Positions 34,992 through 47,491 are shown, counted from the stretch's first letter. The stretch: DNA of 64,000 bases from Antedon mediterranea (GCF_964355755.1 NC_092675.1:21528912-21592911), one strand, 5' to 3'. Numbers and translations are program-made. The notes: generated from the sequence alone by a model not told the origin.

Positions 34992-37302
34992 CCATATTTT
35001 CACAAAAATCTCCGAAGTATCCTGGATCACATTCGCAAATGTTGGTATTTGCACAATATCCATGTATGCACCGTGGATTACAAGTTGCTGCAACAGAACA
35101 GAAAATCGAAGACTATTTATTGTAAACACTATATAGGCCTATGTTTAAATTTGCAACCCTAGGCTACACTCCCAGAAAACTAGTAGATTTTTTCAGAAAC
35201 TCTATTATGTTTTGACTCAAATGGATTTTCCGTTTCTTTATTTCGATAAAAATAAAACATTTTTAGTGTAAAAAGGGTATTAGTATTATGTGCAGCATAG
35301 TATAACAGCCTATTAAATAATAAGCTAAAACTAATCAAATACTAACGAAATTACTAATTATAATAATGTAAATAGTTGAAGAAACTAGCAGACTAAACCA
35401 TAAATTTAATCTATGCAGATTTGGTTTTCTACTTAATAAAATATGTAATACAAACCTGTTTAACTCAAAATTCCAAAGATAAAATCTATTTATACAAGTG
35501 ACTTACGCACGGTACACTCGTTGCTGCCAGGCAATGATCGATACCCATCGCAACATTTGTATTCAGTTTTCCAAGCTTGTTTATACATAGTAGCCCAACG
35601 GTATGCTATTCTAATTGAACATAAATAAAGTTGTTAAAGAAGTATAGTCATTTCGGGAATGGAAATGTAACCAACACTAATTAAAATTGTCATGATCATT
35701 TCAATAATAAAATATTATTGACATTTCAGCATAGATATAACACGAAAAGATATTAGAAGACTAACAATGTTATCCAAGTATAAAATGAGAGCTGAATTTT
35801 TGTGAACAAAACAATCATCGCCTTCAGTAAGCCATGGCCTACACATCTTAATCTATCAACTGATAATGCTATTGACAACATTAATGACGAGAAAGAAAAA
35901 GAGGAATTCATGTTAATTTTGGAAATTGTAAGTTCTTCTCCATTTAGTTATTCTTAGAAACACACAATCACTTCTTAAAAAATCATTCTACTAGGATTGA
36001 ATCTAATAGTGTTTTCACTGAACAAGGTTAAGGACTAAATGCGATATAAGAATTTATAGTTTTATTTGTATACTTGTAAATAATCACTGGTGAATTATTT
36101 CACTTTGACCGTGAGATAGGTTTTCCGCGGAAATCAATTTCAAGTTGGTGAATGAGTGACCAACTCAATCAACAACGACGGACTCTGATTCAAAGGACTT
36201 CCTATAAACCAGTAATTACTAGCCCTTAAAAAGTTGAAAAGCACCGTTCAATTTCACTCTCTATTGACCAAACCTATTACAACGCAACCCCTGAATTAAG
36301 ATTTCCTAGACCTAAAGCAGTTCGCTTACACAAACTTCACTGTATGTTAAAATAGCTGAAAGTACTGTACGTTTAAAAAAAAAAAAATAGCACGGCACTT
36401 GTGCTGCGTATGACGCCCATAAAGTAGCATTACTCCACCGTCTAATGTCAAGTAACAATTTTGCTAAATTAGTTTCATTTTAACAAAACAGGTACTGATA
36501 TGCAATGTTCACAATATTTCTATTTCTACCTACCTACAACGCGTTATATAACGCGTACAACGTCTCCCTAAGAAGGGATGAGGACCAGAACTACAGATCG
36601 GGTAAGGTTGACAGTATGACTGAGAGCCACAATACGATACGACGATAGATACCTGGGTCAAACATACGTTTTCCCTTAAGAATAAAATGATTCATAATTA
36701 CGTTAATTCAGTTGTCATTGTTTTAAGGGAAAGAAAAAGGCATTTCACTTTATATTTTTCTAAGTACACACTTACATTATATATTAAATGCATTATTAAC
36801 ATTATTAACACAAATTAAAACAAAGATGATAATTTACAGTCCCATATTGTCCCACTGAAAAAACATTGTTAAAACTTTGTTGAATGATACGGCAATTTTG
36901 ATGCCAAGTAACAGCTATTCCATTTTAGCCAAAAATTATTTACCTGATAAAGCTGTAATTTAAGAAGAATAGTAAACAAGAAGCCTATTTTCTAGAAATC
37001 AATGGGGTTTTTGTTGACTTTTACTGTGTATCTGGTCTTTTATAAATGAAATCGTTTTTGCCAAACGGAAAAAACTTCATTGAAACTAGTAATACTAATC
37101 AAAATTTGATTGTATTTATTATAAATGTTCATGTTTTTGGTGATAAAAATGACGATTATAAACACACAAATTGAATAATAAAATGAATTAGCATAAGTAC
37201 CTGAGTACACCACGAAACTTACCCATTTGGATCTAAAGTGTGCGCATACTTCCATAAAAGTACATTGAAAATAACTACACAAACCAGATTATGGAGTTCC
37301 AT
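34992..37302 (-). pseudogene. Receptor C: signal, EMI and one EGF exon, truncated paralogue
   Basis: The exons are 37223-37302 (signal peptide MELHNLVCVVIFNVLLW), 36534-36674 and 35507-35610 (EMI: ENVCLTQ, RRCTRYITR, TEYKCCDGY) and 34992-35087 (a canonical EGF domain with six cysteines, CECDPGYFGDFC). Each has intact splice sites and compatible phases, so no inactivating change is seen in the exons themselves. After the EGF donor (atgg/gtaata) I find no shared ectodomain, transmembrane or tail exon before the inverted duplication at 33910. It may be a truncated duplicate, a secreted short form with an unseen last exon, or a gene whose 3' half was removed by the rearrangement. I call it pseudogene with caution. 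Confidence 0.6.
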
Positions 37303-37639
37303 TCTGTAAAAAAGGGTCATCATATTGATAATTGTTATGTTTTTCTGAAAGATGGTAATTGTATGACAATAATTCCAATTTGTTTGTTTGCCGAATAGGA
37401 CTAGATATTAATGTTCAAAATAAAAATACGGTACACCATTACTTTAAAACCCTGTAAAAAAATTTACAAAATGTTGAAATACAAATGTCTAATCACAATT
37501 TATTGAGAATGAATGGGCAAAGTTTCAATTAGAATACTATAATTATTTTCAAAAATGTTGAAGGAGTAATAGAGAACCAATAAACTTACGCTAAGCGTGA
37601 TAGACGTCACTTGTGTTCCTGGTATAAGATAGAATGAAG

Positions 37640-38095
37640 TAAAATTTGAGACTATAAAGAGTGTATACACTGTTCATACAATGTAAACGTATAACAATAA
37701 CTCGTGAACAACAAGATTTGAATAACATGTACCACGAAGTATCTTGGCACCATCTTCGAATAATGGTTGCTTTATTTTTTCTATTACAAAGCATTTCTCA
37801 TTGTAAATGAGAAAGGTAAATAATGCTTAGTTTCGCATCATTTCCTGCATTAAATTTGTATTGTTATAAAAACTTGAGTACTCTTGCTATTGCTAAGGTT
37901 AAATGATAACATTCTACCATGAGGAATGCGCCTACCAATACAAAGAATAGGATTATTTCAACAGGTCTCAATAAGTGCGTTGCGCCATTGTAATTCTTAA
38001 AACTTTTATTCAATATAATTTATTATTAATAAAACAGGGTAAATTCCAGCTTGTTTATGAGAGATTGACATTTTTATTTAAATAGTCACAGTGGA
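37640..38095. repeat. Segment duplicated at 46120-46515
   Basis: The two segments share gtgtatacactgttcatacaatgtaaacgtat, the cttggcacca(t/g)cttcgaat block, a gagaaaggtaaataat block and the aaacagggtaaat(t/c)ccagcttg end. At 37590 and 46028 each is followed toward lower coordinates by a minus-strand splice donor, so they look like duplicated 5' flanks or first exons of receptor-type genes. The first copy sits just upstream of the signal exon of receptor C. Confidence 0.65.
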
Positions 38096-38107
38096 TTTTA
38101 ATAAATA

Positions 38108-38645
38108 ACTAGAGGGTACTCCAAGAGTACAAACCTCCGCCTACTGTAAAATTCCCCTACATAAAATGCCCCGTGAATATTTTTTGTTATTACTTCTAAG
38201 TGTAAATATGTTAACTGCACACTACAAAGTGTAATGGTTATGTATCCAGCCTCTCACATTTGAGATCGCTGGTTCAAGTCCCACTGAGGTTTTTGTTTTT
38301 TTATTATTATTATTATTTTTTTTTTTTTTGAGTTTTTTGTGGACCTTGATCTTTGACCCTGACCCTTCAAAATTTAACCACAATTATATGATGTGTCATT
38401 GATCATTGTGGCTAAGTTTGGTGAGAATCGGATAAAAACTGTGGTCTCTAGGCAGTAAAATAGTTTTTTGTTAGTTGTGACCTTGACCTATGACCTTTTC
38501 TCCTCAAATTCGAACTTATCCGAGCTTTTGGGGCATAGATCATTGTTGCCAAATTTGGTGAGAATCGGATAAAAACTGTGGCCTCCAGGCTGTTCACAAA
38601 CACACCCACAGGGGTGAAAATATAACCTCCTTGGCGGAGGTAATA
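38108..38645. mobile_element. Short element bounded by ACCTCCGCC and GGCGGAGGT
   Basis: It starts at actagagggtactccaagagtac, has ACCTCCGCC just inside, and ends at cctccttggcggaggtaat. Inside are two repeats of ggtgagaatcggataaaaactgtgg and tRNA-like A and B boxes (GGTTCAAGTCCC near 38272), suggesting a SINE nested in a palindromic-ended element. It is non-coding. Confidence 0.55.
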
Positions 38646-38672
38646 ATAAAAGTTAATAATAACTCTTATAAC

Positions 38673-40485
38673 ACTAGAAAGCCTCTCCGAGAGTGCATAC
38701 CTCCGCCTACTGTAAAATTCTCCTATATATTTGTGTGTGTCTTAATGCTGTTTGTGATTTAGGCTAATTTCATTACAAGCATGTGTAGCCTATGCGAGTT
38801 TGGTGTAATGGTTTGTAACAGGCCTTTCAATTAACAATAGCTTCAGTTGACTAACAAAAGAACAGCAACGCGAAAATCAAACGAGTGAATTTGAAAAGAA
38901 ATAGGTTTTTTAAACTACTCGCATCAAAAAACGTGCACAATAAATCAAATTATGTTTTAAAATTACAAATCACAAATTATAACTCTGGCCTCTTGTTCAA
39001 AAATGAAGTTTTTTGGACAAGTAATTCTCGAGGAAATGCAATTTCAGTTTACTTGTTACTTTAAGACTAGCAGGTCTGAAAAAGTATACTAAAAAGTGGT
39101 CCAGAATTGGGACTGTGGTCCCAAATGGTCCCAAAATTTAATGGAATGGTCCTTGACCACATATCTATCTGTCTATTCATTTTGGTAAAGATCTTTTAAT
39201 TAATTTTTGATTAATCCTGCTAACAAACAAACAAACAAACAAACAAACAAATGAAAGCACTCAGAAACTGAGTGAAGTACTTGGCAAAATATATCCACTG
39301 ACTCGGAGAATGTTGAAAGATACATTTTTTTGCTTTAGGTATTAGCTTTACATGGTTAAAATATTGCTGGGGTTAATAATTTGTTTAAATAATTTTTTGA
39401 TACAAACAATTCCTAAAATCAAGATTGACCAGAATAATGATCGAGGAGTGTCTTGAAGCTGCGCCGATTTGTGGCGCCTCTGCCTTAACCCATGTAGTAA
39501 GCTTAACCGCTTGACCAGTCGACTAATGTTTTGGTCCATATCAAAGAATATGTCAATGTTAAAAAAACACAGAATGCGTGCTATTTAACATATCGTACGG
39601 AAGATAAGCTTTTGAGACATGACCAATATATCAGTTTTCCTGAAATCAATAGGCATGTTCTGTAAGTATATACCTATGTACAGAATGAAATAAGAAAGGA
39701 CACACGCTAGTACAGTACTAAAAAAACTACTTATCAACTAACAATAGTTTAATTTGAATAACAATAGAACAGCACCGCGAAAAACAAACGGGTGAATTTG
39801 AAAAGAAATAGGTTTTTTAAAACTACTCGTATCAATAAACCTGTACATTAAATCAAATTATGTTTTAAAAATTACAAATCACAGTTAATAACTCTCGCCT
39901 CGTGTACAAAAATGATGTTTTTTGGACTAGTAGTTCTCGAGAAAATGCAATTTCAGTACACTTGTTACTTTAAGATTGCTCGCCGGCTTTTAAAAATTGT
40001 CTCCTATCTTTTAACACTAGCCGGTCTGACAATTTTTTTGTTATTCGTGAAGTTATTAATAAACCAATTTAGTTGATTTTCAATAGGCATGGTCTGAAGG
40101 TATATACCTATCTACACCCAAACATTCAGAACGATAACTTGAAAACTGTAGGCGCTATCGTGCTAACAAACAAATAAACAAACAAACAGACAAACATACA
40201 TACATACATACATACATACATACAAACATACAAACAAAGTGAATACTATACTTGGCAAAATTCTTTTTTGCCAAGTAACAAACATACAAACAAACAAACA
40301 TACATACAAACAAACAAAGTGAATACTATACTTGGCAAAATTCGTTTTTGCCATGTAACAAACAAACATACATACAAACATACATACATACAAACAAACA
40401 AAGTGAATACTATACTTGGCAAAATTCTTTTTGCCAAATAACAAACACACGCTACCGATTACATATACCTCCTTGGCGGAGGTAA
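38673..40485. mobile_element. Second, expanded ACCTCCGCC/GGCGGAGGT element
   Basis: It has the same ends as the preceding element, at about 38700 and 40470-40485. It holds a direct duplication: about 38868-39070 recurs at about 39768-39980 (gtgaatttgaaaagaaatagg, aattatgttttaaaaattacaaatcac, tctcgagaaaatgcaatttcag). Each copy is followed by a TTGGCAAAA word, and the second ends in a minisatellite. Confidence 0.5.
40164..40445. repeat. AAACATAC-rich minisatellite with palindromic cores
   Basis: There are three units of about 80 bp, each with aaagtgaatactatacttggcaaaattc followed by (t)tttgcca and separated by (caaa/cata)n runs. The palindromic TTGGCAAAA/TTTTTGCCAA core recurs at about 40252, 40332 and 40412. 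Long open frames on the minus strand here (FVCLYVC repeats) are artefacts of the repeat. Confidence 0.7.
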
Positions 40486-40550
40486 ATAACTCTAATAATA
40501 ATGATAATGATAATAACGACATGTATCTTCTTAACAGATATATAGTAGAG

Positions 40551-43500
40551 GCTATATATGGTTTGACCTTGAAAAAATTCTAATAAAAGGTCTTTTGGTA
40601 TTTTCTTGTAGCTTTAGGTGTGAATAATTACCAAAAAAATTTTGCAGCCTTCTAGTTGCTGCGTTAGTGAGATATTGAGGGTCAAAGGTCAGTGACCTTT
40701 TTGTGGCATTTGATGGCGCATAACTCCTCAACTCCTGGGTTTAAAAAGACAAATGTGGTTTCTACATCTATGTTTTAGTGGTCAAACAACAAAATAAAGT
40801 TTTTGCAAATTTCGGGTTACTTGTGCCATTGGTCAGATAGTCGGGTCAAAGGTCATTGACCTTTATTCATTAATAACTACTGCTAGTGTAGGACCTGAGT
40901 AAGATTTGTATGCATTCAATTTAGGAGAGAATATCTCAACTGTTATAGGATAATTTGACCCCAAGGAACAATATGGGATATGTGTCAAATTCGTTATCTG
41001 GGGCGAAAATGCCCAAAATCGGGGTCAAGGGTTAGAAATGTGTGGTTCTTATATCTCGACAACCACTTGTCATACAGATTTGCTTTTGGTGTCAAATTGT
41101 TCAAAATATACATATTTATATTCGGGCTAACACAACTTTTACCCAAAAAATGACCGGAAATGCTTTTACTGACCTTTGACCAAAAAACACATTTTCGGGT
41201 TAAATTATTATTTAAAATGTCAATGGACACACTGTATGGTATCCAATGAAAGCATATACAATATGCTACCCATTGCTACCCAACTTGTATTGAACATTTT
41301 TTAATTAGGAATCTAATCTTATGGAAAATGTGCCTAATTTGATTACTTTTATACAAAAAATGAATATTTAGTAGCGTAATTGTTGTGCTTATTTATATAA
41401 TGTTAAATAATTTTAAATAAGTGTTTGGATGAACTATTTGGTATCAAATAAAAGCCCATACAATATTCTATCCATTGCTATCCAACTTGTAATACAAATC
41501 TGTAATTATGATGCTACTTTGGTGAAAAATGTGCATATTTTATTGCTTTTTGACAAAAATGGGTATACATTACCAGATAATTTATTTTGGTTTATTTACG
41601 ATATTAAATAATTCAAATGTTTGAAAAGACATATTTGGTATCAAAGGAAAGCACATATATGCTACCTAACTTGTATTTAATTATGTGATGTTATTTTTGG
41701 AAAATATGCATATATTTTATTAAATTTAGACAAAAATGAGTATAAATTAATGTAAGTTTATTTTGGGTGAAATAATTCTAGCGTTGTAATGAAATATTTG
41801 GTATAAAAAAGAAAAGAATTAGTTGTAGTTTATTAAGTTCTTTATTTGGTAGACCAAACAAAATGGCATTGCAGTAGTCTAACCGTGATGTTATTAGTGC
41901 ATGGACAAGTTTAATAAGCGAGGAGTGGGTTAAGGATTTGCGAATTGATCTTATGTTACGAAGGTGGTAGGTATCCGATTTACTAATGTTGTTGATATGT
42001 CTGGACATAATCATTGCTGAGTCAAATACAACTCCGATATATCTAACCTCCAACGATGATGTGATTGATGTTTCTAGCAATGGCCAATTTCTTGAAGTGT
42101 TTTGAATGAATAAATAAGATTTCTGTTTTACCAGGGTTAAAAAGAGCATGTTTTTAGTTAGCCAATCCTGAACATCAACAACACAAGCTTCGATAACCGA
42201 CTTCGCCTTATTAAACTCTGCTGAATTAAAGCTGATGTATCATCTGCGTACACATGATATTGGACACAATGTCTCTTAATGATATCACTCATGGGCGAGG
42301 TGTAAACTAAAAACAATACTGGACCCAGTATTGATCCTTGAGGAACACCGCATTTCAGGTCGATAGAGGTGGATTTGACATTACCAATCTGGACCTGTTG
42401 CTTCCTAGAAGACAAATATGACTTGAACTAATTTAGAGCAGATCCACGGATACCAATAGATGAGAGTCTTGCAATAATAATGGAATAGTCCATGGTATCA
42501 GAAGCTGCCGACAGGTCGAGGTACACAGAAAAAAGACAATTACCTTTATCCAGAGCTGAAATAATATCATTATGCACCTTGAGAATGGCTGACTCTGTAC
42601 TGTGGCGCTTTCTATATGCTGATTGAAGAGGGTCGAACAGATTATTGTCGTCAAGAAAATGTATGAGATCTAAAGCAACGCATTTCTCAAGGATCTTAGA
42701 TAAGAAAGCGACATTAGAAATAGATCGAAAATTTGCCATGCAAGTATGTGAAGGCGTCTTTAAAATAAGTGTAACTAGACCCAACTTCAAATCATCAGGA
42801 AAGGTCGTACCAGTTGATAAAGATAAATTAATAATTCTAAAAGTCAATTATGCACATTTTCCATAAAGTTATATTCCTAATTAAAAATGTTTAATACAAG
42901 TTGGATAGCAATGGGTAGCATATTGTATATGCTTTCATTTTATACCATACAGTGTGTCCATTGACATTTTATGGAATAATTTAACCCGAAAATGTGTTTT
43001 TTTGGTCATTTTTTGGTCAAAGGTCAGTAAAAGCATTTCCGGTAATTTTTTGGGGTAAAAGTTGTGTTAGACTGAATATAAATATGTATATTCTGAACAA
43101 TTTGACACCAAAAGCAAATCTGTATGACAAGTGGTTGTCGAGATATAAGAACCACACATTTCTAACCTTTGACCCCGATTTTGGGCATGTTCGCCCCAGA
43201 TAACGAATTTGGCACATATCCCATGTTGTTCCTTGGGGTCTAATTATCCTATAACAGTTGAGATATTCTCTCCTAAACTAAATGCATACAAATCTTACCA
43301 AGGTCCTAGACTAGCAGTAGTTATTAATGAATAAAGGTCAATGACCTTTGACCCGACTATCTGACCAATGGCACAAGTAACCCGAAATTTGCAACAACTT
43401 TATTTTGTTGTTTGACCACTAAAACATAGATGTAGGCAAAACATTTGTCTTTTTAAACCCAGGAGTTGAGGAGTTATGAGCCATCAAATGCCACAAAAAG

Positions 43501-43645
43501 GTCACTGACCTTTGACCCTCAATATCTCACTAACGCAGCAACTAGAAGGCTGCAAAAATTTTTTGGTATTTATTCACACCTAAAGCTACAAGAAAATACC
43601 AAAAGACCTTTTATTAGAATTTTTTCAAGGTTACATAGGATAAAT
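40551..43645. mobile_element. Foldback-type element with arms of about 0.8 kb
   Basis: The left arm (about 40551-41345) and right arm (about 42846-43645) are inverted copies; examples are GGTCAAAGGTCAGTGACC at about 40680 against its complement at 43500, and the CAAATCTGTATGACAAGTGG block. After the left arm, units of about 165-205 bp repeat (tttggtatcaaa...gctacccaacttgtat at about 41235, 41440, 41635 and 41800). The centre is occupied by a LINE fragment. The element itself has no visible transposase. Confidence 0.7.
41778..42847 (-). mobile_element. CR1/L2-like reverse-transcriptase fragment
   Basis: Three frame-broken pieces encode FLSKILEKCVALDLIHFLD, FDPLQSAYRKRHSTE, the [16 protein letters not shown] block, the catalytic [11 protein letters not shown] box and a RLDYCNAILFGLPNKEL block. 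Order and motifs match the RT domain of CR1/L2/jockey-type LINEs. It lacks both element ends and is inactive. It sits inside the foldback element. Confidence 0.8.
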
Positions 43646-43691
43646 GTCACATATAGCCTGTACTAATAAGAGTTTCCTGGTAAGAATAATT

Positions 43692-43782
43692 AGAACAAGG
43701 CCATATACATGGCTGCAGTCTAGTCGCGTGCTCAAGTTAGTGTTTACCGACCGACCGACCAACCGACCGAAATTGCTGAACA
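43692..43782. mobile_element. AGTCGCGT/ACCGACC element, copy 3 (truncated)
   Basis: It has the same opening as copy 1 (aaggccatatacatggctgcag) and the CCGACCGACCAA run, but ends there without the AGTCGCGTTGC terminal stem. Confidence 0.5.
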
Positions 43783-44255
43783 TGTTTAAAAATGTTGAAA
43801 ATGTTTAAAAACATTTATATTTTTTTAATTTAAACGTTCGTAGCCTGTCACTTTTGACGTGCTATAACGTAATTTCGAGTTGTAAAACAGTGCGCGTGCA
43901 AAAATTTGCGCACTCATTGCAATTTTTTAAACGCTTAAAATTACCTGAAACGTACTTTAATTTCATCGAAAATAGATTTGATAATTCTTAAAATTTTAAG
44001 CGCATGCGTTATATGCGCTACGCACGTAATTGTATTGCCATATGATGAAATGTGACCTGAAATTTATGAGTACCAAATTGTATTTAATTGTGATTCATGC
44101 TTGTGAAGATTACAAACGTGATTACGTTAAATCGTGCGTAGACCGCGTAATTTTTGATTGCGCACCGTGAAAAACATAACCACATCGAGTACTGGCCATA
44201 AGGAATATACTCTGAAAAATTTACTTAGCTAGATGAAACTGATATCAAGATAAGG

Positions 44256-44362
44256 CCATATACAAGTTAGTGTTTACCGACCGACCAACCGATCGACCAA
44301 CCGACCAACCGACCGACATAGTGAGCTGTAGAGTCGCGTTACAGGCGACTAAAAATAGAGCG
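44256..44362. mobile_element. AGTCGCGT/ACCGACC element, copy 4
   Basis: It lacks the AGTCGCGTGC opening but has the longest ACCGACC run and the right end cgacatagtgagctgtagagtcgcg, with a weakened terminal stem (AGTCGCGTTACAGGCGACT). Confidence 0.5.
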
Positions 44363-44684
44363 CTAGATGCTCCGAAATTGATCTTAATATCAGGCTATAA
44401 TGTTTGGTAGAAGATAGGCCTGATTTTAGATACTAGATGGGAGCAAGAGAAGCGAGCTCACCCTCTAGTATCAGAAGTGTAGACGATGGTTCTCGGAATG
44501 ATAATGATTCGGGTAAAGTGATGTTTCATTGGGGAGGTGTTAAGCGTTTATTCAAATAAATACCATCCTAATTGGTATAATTAATTACTTAGTTTAAACT
44601 AAGCAATTTAGTTAATTTCTTTTGAAACTAACTTCCGCGACACAGTGGGCCGTTTTTGCCTAAGAAGGAAGACGTTTTATCCCA

Positions 44685-45654
44685 GTGGCCGTATTCCCTA
44701 CGGTGGCCCACAACTGTCACGCACACTATAACACCAAGAGTTACTAAGACTAAGAGTTAAGAGTTAAGGGATTCACTTACCTAATTTAAGGATACAACTT
44801 AAGTGTAAAAATCATCATAAATATTCATGAGTTATCCCATTGTCCAACCACAGAGGATTGAATTCTTATTTGGCCCAATCACTTTCCTCTCTAAAAGAAA
44901 TTTGTATATTTAAAAAGAGAGAGGGGATTAGGGAGACGCGGGGACGAATGGAGAGGAAAAAAGAAGTAAGTGTGACGCGTCGATGATCAATAAAAAGAAA
45001 ATGGCAGTCAAAACAAAAACAAATAAATGAATATAGGCCTAGGCCTAGGCCTAGACTAATTATATGATGAGTATAAAAAAAAATAGGTATAGATGCTACT
45101 AACAAAAAACTTTTGTGTTGGCCTAAACCTGTATTGAGGCATATGAATGCTAGGCTGGTTACTGGGCAAAACAAGCCTATCTACCTAAAAACTGGAGCTA
45201 GGCCTAGGGCGGGGCCTAGGCCTATATTTCTATTACAAAGAAATAGGCAGTCAAAAAAAAAAAAAATTAATTAATATATAGGCCCAGATTAATATGTATG
45301 GTGAGGAAAAGAAAAATAGGTCAGATGCTACTATCAAACCAAACATATGGATCCTAGGCTGGTTACTGGGCAGACCAACTAGCATCTCTACCTAGCCTAG
45401 CCCGGGATATCTACAAGTAGGCATAGCACTCGCACATACAGAATCGTCAGCACAACCAAGGTACTGAATAGATAAGGAACTTTTAAGGGACCTATGAGGT
45501 CCGTTAAAAGTTAAGGCGAATATAGACCAAGTTAAGGGTTTCCCTTAACCTTAAACCCTTTGTGAATACCACTTAAGTGGTTTCTTGATTTAAGGGACAT
45601 TCATAGGATTTAAGGGAAATATCTCACTTAAGTGTGATTGGTGAATACGGCCAC
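44685..45654. mobile_element. TIR element with GTGGCCGTATTC ends
   Basis: GTGGCCGTATTC at 44685-44696 is matched by its reverse complement at 45643-45654. Subterminal TTAAGGG/CCCTTAA and CTTAAGTG words repeat near both ends. It is about 970 bp, with no transposase ORF, and includes AGGCCTA arrays at 45040-45060 and 45200-45225. The flanks join into a sequence with TTTTATCC and CTAACGGGACACAG, as if an older repeat was interrupted. Confidence 0.5.
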
Positions 45655-46654
45655 ATGGTCCTAACGGGACACAGATAGCCCATTTATTTCTGCTTGATAA
45701 AGTTTCTTTGTCTTTATTATATTATAGTTTACCACAAAAAAAAACAAAGAAGTGTAATGCTTTAATCAATTTAAATGTGATCCAAAATGTTACTACACAT
45801 TCAAAAGCTGTAAATATGTATCAAGTTTAACAAATACAAATTTCTTACTACAATCTATTGTGAAAAATATATCATTTTAATTATTGTTATTTTATTATTA
45901 TTATTCATTCATTATTCATTATTTTTCATGTTAATGTCCTGTTTAAGTGTATTAGTGTAGTGAGAGTCTCTAATGTTCAACCATCGTTAAATATTGTTGA
46001 AATAAAAATAAATAAATAGATGAACTTACAAATAGGCCTAATCTATTGTTAAATGAGTAGTTTAATATATAACCATTAAACGTTAACGACCACCATATAA
46101 GAGGAAATGAAGTGAATTTTGTCCTAGAATATAAAGTAGTGTATACACTGTTCATACAATGTAAACGTATACAATAATCCGTTAACAATGCTACAATTTA
46201 AATAGCATGTACCTCGAAGTGTCTTGGCACCAGCTTCGAATAAGGATCGCTTTATTTTCTAATACAATGCATTTCTCAGTATAAATGAGAAAGGTAAATA
46301 ATCATTTCCTGGATTTAAACGAGTATTGCTTTTAAATTCAAAGTTCTCAATTTTACCCCGAGTAATGCCTCTAGCAATTTCAAAATTATTTCAATAACAC
46401 CACTGTAATGTTTTATTCACTTATTCAGCATAATTCATTAATAATAAAACAGGGTAAATCCCAGCTTGTTTTCGTGAGATTGGAATTTTTTTTTAAATAG
46501 TCATAGCACAGTGGGGTGTAATGGTGTATTTATAATAACTTTATTGTAATTCTGGTGATTTAAATCGGTTGAATGTTTTTCACTTTTCACCTTTCGCATT
46601 CTAAACATAAATCAAATTAGTAGGACCATATTCCTCTGTAATCAACATATCGAA
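45655..46654. other. Gene-free interval with duplicated 5' flank
   Basis: It contains the copy of 37640-38095 (here at about 46120-46515), a minus-strand donor at about 46026, and a GAGGAAATGAAGT box at 46101-46113 like the one near the receptor A first exon. No linked coding exon is seen; the LTR element and a SINE follow. Confidence 0.45.
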
Positions 46655-46937
46655 GGCGTGTGGCGTAGTGTGTTGGACGTTGGACATAAAGGTTCTCTAC
46701 TTTGACGTTGATCGTGAGATCGAGATTCGAATCCAACTCTCGTTGCATTGCTTGTGTCATTGGGCAAGATACTTTACTTACGTTTGCCTTTCTCCACCCA
46801 GGTGTATAAATTTGTAGCCGGTTAGATCAAGACACAATTTTGCGCTGATTACTATCTGCATTATGGGAGTATGTTTCCATATGTGTTTGATCCCAAAAAA
46901 ATGACGATTATTATTATTATTATTATTATTATTATTG
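46655..46937 (+). mobile_element. tRNA-derived SINE with (ATT)n tail
   Basis: A-box-like text (gtggcgtagtgtgttggacg) begins at about 46660, the B-box-like gagattcgaatcc is at about 46721-46735, and a conserved body (cattgggcaagatactttac, cacccaggtgtataaatttg) runs into an (ATT)n tail. The LTR retrotransposon inserted in this tail, which resumes after 59500. Confidence 0.7.
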
Positions 46938-47374
46938 TGTTACGTGTGACGAGAGTCAGGTGTCACATGTCGCATGCATCAAGTCGTCGGTGGTCAAGTG
47001 GACGAATCAGAATGGAGCATGGTGGTGCGCGGTATTTTGGAAAGCTGTGCTGGGTGTGGGATACAAAGAAGGGAGTCACTCAGGAGACAGGGCCAGCTAA
47101 GGACGCTTGCGGTTAGAACTGTGCTTGAGACTGGAAGCGAGGCAGGACGATAAGAATGGGGAGGTTGTGATGTGTACGGATGGCCAGGCAAACCAACCAC
47201 TCGGTATCATACGTATCTATAATTGTGTTGTTATGTATTTTGTGCTTCGTGAAAGGAAATAAATGGAGCTCGTGCTCTTTGCATAATACTCTGAGTGTCG
47301 ACAATTGTTTGTTCCAAGCCTCGTTGTTGCTATTTATTTAGGTATTTCGGCCTAGGCCAAAAGTGGCCGTAACA
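46938..47374 (+). repeat. 5' LTR of the Gmr1-like element
   Basis: It starts TGTTACGTGTGACG and ends GTGGCCGTAACA, with an AATAAA at about 47259. It lacks the 6 bases (AATGAA) present after GTCGCATGC in the 3' LTR. Confidence 0.92.
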
Positions 47375-47379
47375 GAAAT

Positions 47380-47397
47380 TGGGGGCTCGTCCGGGAT
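47380..47397 (+). other. Primer binding site, tRNA-Pro type
   Basis: TGGGGGCTCGTCCGGGAT lies five bases after the 5' LTR. It is the 18-base complement used with tRNA-Pro, as in murine leukaemia-type elements. Confidence 0.85.
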
Positions 47398-47491
47398 GCT
47401 CCGGGAAAACCGGAGTTATCGGACTCACTCGGGGTTTGGAACAAACAATCACTGCTACACTATTGTAATTTTTTTTAACCATTTGTTTATA

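Noticed and set aside
40163-40522. Long minus-strand frame with FVCLYVC repeats
   Set aside because: It is the translation of a (CAAA/CATA)n minisatellite; the codons follow the repeat period and there is no domain or splice context.
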